DNA from: Streptomyces sp. SAT1
GTDB lineage: Bacteria; Actinomycetota; Actinomycetes; Streptomycetales; Streptomycetaceae
NCBI RefSeq assembly: GCF_001654495.1
Contig: NZ_CP015849.1
Coordinates: 5,807,001-5,871,000, forward strand
Direction: 5' to 3'
Length of the DNA: 64,000 bases
A model generated the notes under the pieces. The model saw only the letters and a list, made by a program, of their open reading frames with translations. It was not told the origin of the DNA and made no database searches. Positions 54,690 through 62,471 of the stretch are shown here, piece after piece (position 1 is the stretch's first letter; the number at the start of each line of letters is the position of its first letter). Both the position numbers and the translations under genes were made by a program.

Positions 54690-56102
54690 TCAGCGCGCCC
54701 GGTCGACCGCGGCGGCCGCCTTGCGGGCCGCCACCAGCACCGGGTCCCACACCGGGGAGAACGGCGGCGCGTAGCCGAGGTCCAGCGCGGTCATCTGCTC
54801 CACGGTCAGCCCCGCAGTGAGCGCCACGGCGGCGATGTCGACCCGCTTGGCCGCACCCTCCCGGCCCACGATCTGGACCCCCAGCAGCCGGCCCGTGCGC
54901 CGCTCGGCGAGCATCTTCACGGTCATCGGGGAGGCCCCCGGGTAGTAGCCCGCCCGGCTGGTCGACTCGACGGTGACCGTCTCGAAGCGCAGCCCGACGC
55001 GCCGGGCGTCCCGCTCCCGCAGCCCGGTCCGGGCGATCTCCAGGTCGCACACCTTGCTCACCGCGGTCCCGACCACGCCCGGGAAGGTGGCGTAGCCGCC
55101 GCCCGCGTTGGTGCCGATGACCTGGCCCTGCTTGTTGGCGTGGGTGCCGAGCGGCACGTGCCGCTGCTGCCCGGAGACCAGGTCGAGCACCTCGACGCAG
55201 TCGCCGCCCGCCCAGATGTCCTCGTGCCCGCGCACCCGCATCGCCCGGTCCGTGAGCAGCCCGCCGTGGTCGCCGAGCGGCAGCCCCGCCGCCCGCGCCA
55301 GCGACGTCTCGGGCCGCACCCCGATGCCCAGCACCACCACGTCCGCCGGGTACTCGGCGTCGCCGGTGGCCACCGCCCGCACCCGCCCGTCCTCCCCGGT
55401 CAGCACCCCGGTCACCTCGGTGCCGCCCACCATGGTGATGCCCAGGCCCGTCATCGCCTCGCGCACCAGGCGGCCCATGTCCGGGTCGAGCGTCGCCATC
55501 GGTTCCGCGCCCCGGTTGACGACCGTCACCTCGTAGCCGCGCTTGATCAGCGCCTCGGCCATCTCCACGCCGATGTAACCCGCGCCCACCACGACCGCCC
55601 GGCGGCCCCGGGTGCGGGCCAGGCCGTCGAGCAGTTCCTCGCCGTCGTCCAGGGTCTGCACGCCGTACACCCCGGGCGCGTCGATACCGGGCAGCTCCGG
55701 GCGCACCGGCCGGGCCCCGGTCGCGACGACGAGCTTGTCGTACGACGTCCAGGACTCGGCCCCCGACACGGCGTCCCGCGCGCGGATCCGGCGCCCGGCC
55801 GCGTCGATCTCCGTGACCTCGGTGCGCATCCGCAGGTCGATGCCGCGCGCGCGGTGCTCCTCGGGCGTGCGCGCGATCAGCTGATCCCGCTCCTCGACGT
55901 CACCGCTCACCCAGTAGGGGATCCCGCAGGCCGAGTACGAGCTGAAGTGGCCGCGTTCGAACGCCACGATCTCCAGCTCGTCCGTTCCGCGCAGCCGCCG
56001 GGCCTGCGACGCCGCGGACATCCCCGCGGCATCGCCCCCGATCACGACCAGCCGTTCCCGCCGTCCGCCGCCGTCCGTGCCCGTGCCGTCGCTCATGCTC
56101 AT
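54690..56102 (-). CDS. FAD-dependent CoA-disulfide reductase/NADH oxidase-like protein
   Basis: A 470-residue class I flavin disulfide reductase relative. The FAD motif is VVIGGDAAGMSAA, then the single redox Cys in SSYSACGIPYWVSG, the NAD(P)H motif VVVGAGYIGVEMAE and the FAD-binding GGDCVEV, with a dimerisation domain after about residue 340. One Cys instead of a CxxxxC pair is typical of CoA-disulfide reductases, NADH peroxidases and similar enzymes using Cys-SOH or Cys-S-S-CoA. Streptomycetes use mycothiol, so the true partner thiol is uncertain. Starts at 56108 (GTG), 56102 and 56096 are all possible; none has a clear ribosome site. Confidence 0.85.
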   Translation of the reverse strand: MSMSDGTGTDGGGRRERLVVIGGDAAGMSAASQARRLRGTDELEIVAFERGHFSSYSACGIPYWVSGDVEERDQLIARTPEEHRARGIDLRMRTEVTEIDAAGRRIRARDAVSGAESWTSYDKLVVATGARPVRPELPGIDAPGVYGVQTLDDGEELLDGLARTRGRRAVVVGAGYIGVEMAEALIKRGYEVTVVNRGAEPMATLDPDMGRLVREAMTGLGITMVGGTEVTGVLTGEDGRVRAVATGDAEYPADVVVLGIGVRPETSLARAAGLPLGDHGGLLTDRAMRVRGHEDIWAGGDCVEVLDLVSGQQRHVPLGTHANKQGQVIGTNAGGGYATFPGVVGTAVSKVCDLEIARTGLRERDARRVGLRFETVTVESTSRAGYYPGASPMTVKMLAERRTGRLLGVQIVGREGAAKRVDIAAVALTAGLTVEQMTALDLGYAPPFSPVWDPVLVAARKAAAAVDRAR

Positions 56103-56126
56103 GCGCACACGCTACGACGGCCGCGT

Positions 56127-57356
56127 TCACCGCTCCCGGCCGCCGTCCGCACCGCCGCCTTCCGTGCCGGTGCCGTCCGTATCGGTGTCGTCCGTACCGG
56201 TGCCGTCCGTACCGGCAGCGGTCGCCGGGGCCGTCGGGGTCGCCGGGGTCGCCGGGTGGACCGGCAGGCCGGGGCCCGCCGGAGCCGGGGCGCCGAGCGG
56301 TCCCAGGGCGGTCACCGGCGCTCCGGAGGGGGCGCGGCGGGGCAGGCGCGGGCGTACGGCCCGGAGCCAGAGCACGGTGAGAAGGGCCGCCGCGGCGGCG
56401 AAGGGCAGCACCGCGCCCAGGGCGAGGGCGAGCCAGCGGACCACGGTCACGAACACGTGCCAGCCGCCCGCCAGCGCGTCCAGGAACCCGGGACCGTCGT
56501 CCGCGGGCTCGTGCGCCGGCGCGGACGCCGAGGACAGCGACAGGGTGACGGTGGCCAGGCTCGTACGGTCCTTCAGGGACGCCTGCTGGGCGAGCAGCGC
56601 CTCCAGATCGGCCTCGCGGCGGCTCAGTTCGCTCTCCAGGGAGACGACGTCGCCGAGGCTGCCGGCCTTGTCCATGAGCGCGCGGACCCGGGCCACGCTG
56701 GCGCGCTGCGACCGGATCCGGCTGTCGACGTCCACGACCTGGCCGGTGACGTCCTCGGCCTTGGCCGACCGCTCGACCAGCCGCCCGGTGCCCTCAAGAC
56801 GGGCGAGGAGCGCGTCGTAGCGGTCCACCGGCACCCGCAGCACGACCCGCGTCCGCTCGTGTCCCTCGGCGTCCCGGTCGGTGTTCTCGTCGCCCACGTA
56901 GCCCCCGGCATCCTGGGCCGCCGCGCGCGCCGTGGCGAGGGCCTTCGCCACGTCCCGCACCTCCACCGTCAGCGAGGCCGTGCGGACGATCCGGGCGGCC
57001 GGGGCCTTCGGCGCGGTGGTGGCCCCGGCACCGGGCGCGGTGCCCCGGTCGGCGTACCCCCCGCCGCCGTTCCCGCTGGCCGGGACGCCCCGCTGGGCCG
57101 CGCTCCCGGCGGCCTTGTGGGAGGAACTGCCGGAACCGCCGGATTCGCCGCACCCGGTGAGCGCGAGCGCCGCCGCGAGCAGCACACCGGTCAGAGCGGC
57201 AGCGGTCCCGGCGGCGGACCGGGACGCGGACGGCGAAGCAGACGGAGAAGCGGACGGAGAAGCGGACGGAGAAGCGGACGGAGAAGCGGACGGAGAAGCG
57301 GACGGAGAAGCGGATATGGCTCGAACGGAGCGTCGAGCGCGGTGCTGTGCGCGCAT
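56127..57356 (-). CDS. DUF4349 lipoprotein with repeat-bearing N terminus
   Basis: A 409-residue membrane-anchored protein. Residues 1-46 contain about seven SASP units encoded by a 12-base tandem repeat. They are followed by a hydrophobic helix and lipobox (AALALTGC), a Gly/Ser linker and the DUF4349 domain (about 115-290) with a coiled-coil hairpin (SRIRSQRASVARVRALMDKAGSLGDV). A second transmembrane helix (about 315-340) and a Pro/Gly/Thr/Asp-rich tail complete it. The function is unknown; the domain resembles periplasmic coiled-coil proteins. The pre-helix repeat makes the real start uncertain, because a signal peptide normally has a shorter lead. Confidence 0.75.
   Translation of the reverse strand: MRAQHRARRSVRAISASPSASPSASPSASPSASPSASPSASPSASRSAAGTAAALTGVLLAAALALTGCGESGGSGSSSHKAAGSAAQRGVPASGNGGGGYADRGTAPGAGATTAPKAPAARIVRTASLTVEVRDVAKALATARAAAQDAGGYVGDENTDRDAEGHERTRVVLRVPVDRYDALLARLEGTGRLVERSAKAEDVTGQVVDVDSRIRSQRASVARVRALMDKAGSLGDVVSLESELSRREADLEALLAQQASLKDRTSLATVTLSLSSASAPAHEPADDGPGFLDALAGGWHVFVTVVRWLALALGAVLPFAAAAALLTVLWLRAVRPRLPRRAPSGAPVTALGPLGAPAPAGPGLPVHPATPATPTAPATAAGTDGTGTDDTDTDGTGTEGGGADGGRER
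57229..57312. repeat. 12-base tandem repeat GACGGAGAAGCG, seven units
   Basis: Six perfect copies (57241-57312) plus one variant (57229-57240, GACGGCGAAGCA). It is in frame within the DUF4349 gene, where each unit encodes one SASP block, so copy-number change would alter length without a frameshift. Confidence 0.9.
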
Positions 57357-57518
57357 GTGTCGCGTACCCCCCGGGGCGTGGTGACCTCTGACGTTCCTTC
57401 GACTCGGCGGCGGTCCGATGCGTTGCCGGTGCGCGGTCCCGATGCGGTCACGGTCAGGACTCGTCCCGGACACCGGGGTCCCGCGGGCGCGCCGGACGGG
57501 TCTGAGAGAGTGGAGGCC

Positions 57519-58973
57519 ATGAGCGCAACGGGTACGGACACGCGGCAGGTCGTCGTCGTCGGAGGCGGGATCGCGGGGCTGGCCGCCGCGCACCGGCTGC
57601 TGGAGCGCGGCGCGCGGGTGACCGTGCTGGAGGCCGCCGACCGCGTCGGCGGCAAGCTGCTGCCCGGCGAGATCGCGGGCGTCCGCGTCGACCTGGGTGC
57701 CGAGTCGATGCTGGCCCGGCGGCCCGAGGCCGTGGGCCTCGCCCGCGAGGTGGGCCTTGCCGACCGGCTCCGGCCGCCCGCCACCGCGACCGCCTCCCTG
57801 TGGACCCGCGGCGCCCTGCGCCCGATGCCCAAGGGCCATGTGATGGGCGTGCCCGGCACCGCCGCCGCCCTCGCCGGGATCCTCTCCGCCGAGGGCCTGG
57901 CCCGTATCGAGCGCGACGCCGAACTGCCGCGCACCGAGGTCGGCGACGACGTGGCGGTCGGCGCGTACGTCGCCGAGCGGCTGGGCCGCGAGGTCGTCGA
58001 CCGCCTGGTCGAACCGCTGCTCGGCGGGGTCTACGCGGGCGACGCCCACCGCATCTCGATGCGCTCGGCGGTGCCCCAGCTCTTCGAGGCCGCCCGCGCC
58101 CACACCTCCCTGACCGAGGCGGTCCGCGCCCTCCAGGACCGCGCGGCGCGGACACCGGCCACCGGCCCGGTCTTCCTGGGCATCGAGGGCGGCGTCGGCA
58201 CGCTGCCGCTCGCGGTCGCCGCCTCCGTACGGGCGCGCGGCGGCGAGATCCTGACCGGCACCCCGGCGAGCGGACTGCGCAGGACCCCGGAGGGCGGCTG
58301 GCGCCTGCTCGCCGGGGACCGCGTCCTGCACGCCGACGCGGTCGTCGTCGCCACTCCCGCGCCCGCCGCCGCCGCCCTGCTGGAGACCGAGTCCCCGGGC
58401 GCGGCGGCCGAGCTGCGGACCGTCGAGTACGCCTCCATGGCCCTGATCACCCTCGCCTACCGCCGTGCCGGCGCCGCGCTGCCCGAGGGCAGCGGCTTCC
58501 TCGTGCCGCCCGTCGACGGACACACCATCAAGGCGTCGACCTTCGCCTCCCGCAAGTGGGGCTGGATCGCCGAGGAGGACCCGGACGTGCTGGTGCTGCG
58601 CACCTCGGTCGGCCGGTACGGCGAGACGGAGATCCTGGACCGCGACGACGCCGGCCTGGTGGACCTCTCCCGCCGGGACCTGCGCGCGGCCACCGGCCTG
58701 GACGCCGTACCGCTGCGCACCCGCGTCACCCGCTGGGACGGCGGACTGCCCCAGTACCCGGTCGGCCATCACGCGCGCGTGGCCCGGATCCGCGACCACG
58801 TCGCCCGGCTCCCGGGCCTCGCGGTGTGCGGCGCCGCCTACGACGGCGTCGGCATCCCCGCCTGCGTGGCGAGCGCGAACGCCGCCGTGGACCAGCTCGC
58901 GGGCGACCTCGCGGCCGTGCGGGAACTCACCGCCCACCCGGTGCGGAGTCTGCACGGCGGAGCGGGAGAATAG
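57519..58973 (+). CDS. hemY: Coproporphyrinogen III oxidase / protoporphyrinogen oxidase (HemY type)
   Basis: A 484-residue FAD enzyme. The N-terminal dinucleotide motif VVVVGGGIAGLAAAHRLLERG is followed by the family signature VDLGAESMLARRPE and the C-terminal FAD region LAVCGAAYDGVGIPACV. In Gram-positive bacteria this enzyme oxidises coproporphyrinogen III to coproporphyrin III (it is also called CgoX), feeding ferrochelatase and then HemQ; hemQ follows here after 4 bases, supporting that pathway. The ATG at 57519 begins just before the FAD strand and has GGAGG close upstream. Confidence 0.93.
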   Translation: MSATGTDTRQVVVVGGGIAGLAAAHRLLERGARVTVLEAADRVGGKLLPGEIAGVRVDLGAESMLARRPEAVGLAREVGLADRLRPPATATASLWTRGALRPMPKGHVMGVPGTAAALAGILSAEGLARIERDAELPRTEVGDDVAVGAYVAERLGREVVDRLVEPLLGGVYAGDAHRISMRSAVPQLFEAARAHTSLTEAVRALQDRAARTPATGPVFLGIEGGVGTLPLAVAASVRARGGEILTGTPASGLRRTPEGGWRLLAGDRVLHADAVVVATPAPAAAALLETESPGAAAELRTVEYASMALITLAYRRAGAALPEGSGFLVPPVDGHTIKASTFASRKWGWIAEEDPDVLVLRTSVGRYGETEILDRDDAGLVDLSRRDLRAATGLDAVPLRTRVTRWDGGLPQYPVGHHARVARIRDHVARLPGLAVCGAAYDGVGIPACVASANAAVDQLAGDLAAVRELTAHPVRSLHGGAGE

Positions 58974-58977
58974 CCCC

Positions 58978-59709
58978 ATGAGTGACGACGCCTCCACCAC
59001 CGACGCCGGCCGGATCCCGAACAAGGGCAAGCTGGCCAAGGACCTCAACGAGGTCATCCGCTACACCCTGTGGTCCGTCTTCAAGCTGAAGGACGTCCTC
59101 CCCGAGGACCGCACCGGCTACGCCGACGAGGTCCAGGAGCTGTTCGACCAGCTCGCCGCGAAGGACGTGACCGTCCGCGGGACCTACGACCTGTCCGGGA
59201 TGCGCGCCGACGCCGACATCCTGATCTGGTGGCACGCCGAGACCAGCGACCTGCTCCAGGACGCGTACAGCCGCTTCCGCCGCACCCGGCTCGGCCGCGC
59301 GCTGGAGCCCGTGTGGTCGAACATGGCGCTGCACCGGCCCGCCGAGTTCAACCGCTCGCACATCCCGGCGTTCCTCGCCGACGAGACGGCGCGCGACTAC
59401 GTCAGCGTCTACCCGTTCGTCCGCTCCTACGACTGGTACCTGCTGCCCGACGAGGACCGCCGCCGGATGCTCGCCGACCACGGCAAGATGGCCCGCGGCT
59501 ACCCGGACGTCCGGGCGAACACCGTCGCGTCCTTCTCCCTGGGCGACTACGAGTGGATCCTCGCCTTCGAGGCCGACGAACTGCACCGCATCGTCGACCT
59601 CATGCGCCACCTGCGCGGCTCGGAGGCCCGCAGGCACGTGCGCGAGGAGGTGCCGTTCTTCACCGGCCGCCGCAAGGACGTGGCGGACCTGGTCGCCGGG
59701 CTCGCCTGA
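58978..59709 (+). CDS. hemQ: Coproheme decarboxylase
   Basis: A 243-residue member of the chlorite-dismutase fold that converts coproheme to heme b with hydrogen peroxide, the last step of the coproporphyrin-dependent pathway. The catalytic Tyr145 is in VYPFVRSYDWY and the heme-ligand His168 in ADHGKMARGYP. The distal Arg of true chlorite dismutases is not evident, supporting HemQ. It starts 4 bases after the hemY stop, so the two are one operon. The short N-terminal extension is hydrophilic. Confidence 0.95.
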   Translation: MSDDASTTDAGRIPNKGKLAKDLNEVIRYTLWSVFKLKDVLPEDRTGYADEVQELFDQLAAKDVTVRGTYDLSGMRADADILIWWHAETSDLLQDAYSRFRRTRLGRALEPVWSNMALHRPAEFNRSHIPAFLADETARDYVSVYPFVRSYDWYLLPDEDRRRMLADHGKMARGYPDVRANTVASFSLGDYEWILAFEADELHRIVDLMRHLRGSEARRHVREEVPFFTGRRKDVADLVAGLA

Positions 59710-59719
59710 CCGCTCCCGG

Positions 59720-61414
59720 TCAGGTCCCGGCCGGCCCCCGGCCGTCCTTCCGCCCCAGGGCGTCCCGCAGCTCGCGCGCCCGGTTCTCCTGGAAGGTCGG
59801 CCGGCCCGGCAGCGGCTCGGGGCGCGCGGCGCAGTCCGCGTCCCGGTCCGGCAGCCGCCCTTCCAGCAGATACGCGTCCACCCGCGCGTCGACGCACCGG
59901 TTCGGGCCGTACGCGATGCCGTGCGTGCCCGCGCCCCGCTCGGTCACCAGCACGGAACCGGCCAGCCGCCGCCGCAGTTCCAGCGCGCCCGCGTAGGGGG
60001 TGGCCGCGTCCCGTTCGGCGGCCAGGACCAGCGTGGGCGGCAGCGTGCCCGGCACGGTCCGCACGTCCAGCGGCCGCTGCCGGGGCACCGGCCAGTAGGC
60101 GCAGGGCAGATTCGCCCACACATTGCCCCAGGTCTCGAACGGCGCCACCCGCGCGAGTCGCGTGTTGTCCCGGTCCCAGACCCGGAAGTCGCCCGGCCAG
60201 GGCGCGTCGTTGCACTCCACGGCCGTGTAGACGGCGGCGCTGTTCTCCGCCTCGGCGGCCCCCGCCCGGTACGGCGCGGCCAGCGCGACCAGCGGCTTCT
60301 CGTCGCCCCTCAGATAGGCCGAGAGCGCCTCGGCGGCCCCCGGCCAGAAGTCGTCGTAGTAGCCCGCGTTCAGCAGGGCGCCCTGCAACTGCGCCGGTCC
60401 CACCGTGCCGCCCGCCGGACGCGCGGCCAGCCGGGTGCGCGCCCGCTCGTAGGCCGCGCGCACCGCCCGCGCGCTGCGGCCGAGACCGTACACGTCGTCG
60501 TGCCGGGCCACCCAGTCCCGGAAGTCCGCCCAGCGGGTCTCGAACGCGGCCGACTGGTCGAGGTTGTCGCGGTACCAGATCCGGGACGGGTCCGGGTCCA
60601 CGGCCGAGTCGAGGACCATCCGCCGCACATGCGCCGGGAACAGCGTCGCGTACAGCGCGCCCAGATAAGTGCCGTAGGAGGCGCCCATGAAGGTCAGCCG
60701 GTCCTCGCCGAGCGCCGCCCGCAGCACCTCCAGGTCGCGGGCGTTGGCGAGGGAGGTGTAGAAGCGCAGGGTGGCGCCCGTGCGCCGGGCGCACCCCTGG
60801 GCGTAGGCCCTGGCCTCGGCCACGCGGCGGCGCTTGTACGCCGCCGAGGGGTGCGTCGGCGCCGGGTCCGGCCCCTTGAAGAAGCTCTTCGGGTCCTCGC
60901 AGGACAGCGGAGCCGAGCGGCCCACCCCGCGCGGGGCGTAGCCGACGAGGTCGTAGGCGGCCGCGACCCGCTTCCACTCGGGCAGCAGCCCGATCAGCGG
61001 GAACGACATGCCGTCGCCGCCCGGCCCGCCCGGGTTGAAGACGAGGGCGCCCTGGCGCGGCACCCGCCGCCCGGCGGCGGCCGGGTCCCGGCCGCCGGCC
61101 CGCGCCCGGCTGACGGTGAGCCGGATCTGCGGGCCGTCGGGACGGGCGTAGTCGAGCGGCACGGAGACGGTCCCGCACTCCATGACGGCGGGCAGGTCCC
61201 GCCCGCCCGGACAGGCGCCGAACCCGATGCCCGCCACCCGGGCGCGCGCGGCGGCCACGGCCGTGCCCCGCAACTCGGCCGCCCCGCCGGGCACTTCGGG
61301 AATCGCGTGCACACCTGGGCCGTCGGCCGCCCGGGGAGCGCCGCCCGAGGGGGCGGCGGCCAGGGCGGTCAGGACCAAGGACGCGGCGACCGTGTGGACG
61401 GCGGCGGCTCTCAT
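59720..61414 (-). CDS. Secreted alpha/beta hydrolase, S33 tripeptidyl aminopeptidase-like
   Basis: A 564-residue exported hydrolase. A signal peptide (about 1-26) leads into an alpha/beta fold with the oxyanion region FNPGGPGGDGM and the nucleophile elbow GASYGTYLG. The acid Asp is in AAERDAATPY and the His in GAGTHGIAYG, so the Ser-Asp-His triad is complete. Several paired Cys suggest disulfides. It resembles SlpD/SlpE and Tap-type mycelial proteinases of Streptomyces, which remove tripeptides from peptides or secreted proproteins. The ATG at 61414 follows GAAGGGA. Its 225-base upstream gap (61415-61639) shows no gene. Confidence 0.9.
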   Translation of the reverse strand: MRAAAVHTVAASLVLTALAAAPSGGAPRAADGPGVHAIPEVPGGAAELRGTAVAAARARVAGIGFGACPGGRDLPAVMECGTVSVPLDYARPDGPQIRLTVSRARAGGRDPAAAGRRVPRQGALVFNPGGPGGDGMSFPLIGLLPEWKRVAAAYDLVGYAPRGVGRSAPLSCEDPKSFFKGPDPAPTHPSAAYKRRRVAEARAYAQGCARRTGATLRFYTSLANARDLEVLRAALGEDRLTFMGASYGTYLGALYATLFPAHVRRMVLDSAVDPDPSRIWYRDNLDQSAAFETRWADFRDWVARHDDVYGLGRSARAVRAAYERARTRLAARPAGGTVGPAQLQGALLNAGYYDDFWPGAAEALSAYLRGDEKPLVALAAPYRAGAAEAENSAAVYTAVECNDAPWPGDFRVWDRDNTRLARVAPFETWGNVWANLPCAYWPVPRQRPLDVRTVPGTLPPTLVLAAERDAATPYAGALELRRRLAGSVLVTERGAGTHGIAYGPNRCVDARVDAYLLEGRLPDRDADCAARPEPLPGRPTFQENRARELRDALGRKDGRGPAGT

Positions 61415-61639
61415 CGGCGTATCCCTTCGGCGCACGGCGGCACCAAGGGATGCTTCGGCCACTCGCGCGCGAAGGCAAGCACCGGCGGCCGGTGTCGCCG
61501 CGGGTGCGCCCGATGCGCCCCTCCCGCGGGCCGCACGCCCCGGCGCGCGGCCTGCGGGGCGCGCGGAGTGCGAGCCCGCGTGTGCGGGCACCGGGCGGTG
61601 TCGCTCCCTGGGCCGGTCGCTCCCGGTCTGGCTGGCCGG

Positions 61640-62428
61640 TCACTCCCGGTAGGGCTGGTCGCGGTGGGCGAAGGCCGCGCGCAGTTCCGGTTCGCCGATC
61701 GCGCGGATGCCCCGTACGGCCACGGAGGCCAGGTAGGCGCGTTCGTCGCCGGTGCGGTGCGCGCGCCGGACCAGGGAGCTGAGCAGGTGCTGCCCCGCCG
61801 GGGACGCCCAGCGCGCGGACGGGTGGATCTCGAACCGGGCGATGGCGAGGCAGCCCGCGGTGAGCGCCAGCGGGAGCGCGAACCACAGGGCGATCAGCGG
61901 GCGCGGCATCCCGGTCGGGGCGGGCAGCAGCAGTGCGGCCACGCCCAGCGCGGTCACGGTGAGCGCGGCGGCCCGCACCCCGCGCGTCCCGGCCGCCACG
62001 GCCGCGCCCGGCGCGTCCTCCGGTACGGCGAGCCCGGCGTGCACCAGCCGCTCGGCGAGCCCGCGGACGGGTTCGGCGGCGGCCGTCGCGGACCGCACGG
62101 GAGCGATCCGGGACTGCCCCTCGGGGCCGATGGCCCCTATGACGGACCGCTCCATCTCGTCCCGCCCGCACGGGTCGACGACGGTGGCCCAGCCGGTGTG
62201 CGCGAGCAGCAGCCTGCGCTCGCGTGCCATGGCGACCAGCGTGACGTCGACGACCCGGGCGGGGCCGCCGGACAGGAACGCCGCCTCGTACAGCGTGAGG
62301 TCGTGGTCCCGGTCCACCACCGGGTCCCGGGTCTCTTCGGCCGCCGCGCGAACAGCGGCCAGGCACAGCCGCGTACAGGCCACACCGGCGACGACCCAGG
62401 CCGGGAGCAGGAGGAGAACCCAGAGCAT
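61640..62428 (-). CDS. TIGR04222-type membrane protein
   Basis: A 262-residue membrane protein. One N-terminal helix (MLWVLLLLPAWVVAGVA) precedes a cytoplasmic region (about 30-150) with LTLYEAAFLSGGPARVVDVTLVAMARERRL, then two helices (about 152-195), then a cytoplasmic tail. This matches the TIGR04222 group of actinobacterial proteins that often sit beside DUF692 genes and often end in a Gly/Cys-rich low-complexity tail. Such a tail is absent here (it ends PYRE). It starts 43 bases after the MNIO gene stop on the same strand, so they are an operon. The role may be as a scaffold or exporter for a modified product; this is inference. Confidence 0.75.
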   Translation of the reverse strand: MLWVLLLLPAWVVAGVACTRLCLAAVRAAAEETRDPVVDRDHDLTLYEAAFLSGGPARVVDVTLVAMARERRLLLAHTGWATVVDPCGRDEMERSVIGAIGPEGQSRIAPVRSATAAAEPVRGLAERLVHAGLAVPEDAPGAAVAAGTRGVRAAALTVTALGVAALLLPAPTGMPRPLIALWFALPLALTAGCLAIARFEIHPSARWASPAGQHLLSSLVRRAHRTGDERAYLASVAVRGIRAIGEPELRAAFAHRDQPYRE

Positions 62429-62471
62429 GACCTGTTTCTATGCCAGTGACCTGGGAAAATCCATCGCCTTT

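Noticed and set aside
57229..57312. Regular short repeats as a possible CRISPR array
   Set aside because: The units are 12 bases, in direct tandem with no spacers, and in frame within a coding region.
61415..61639. A small precursor peptide between the TIGR04222 and S33 genes
   Set aside because: The only frames there are Arg/Pro/Ala-rich shadows without a ribosome site or a Cys-rich core.
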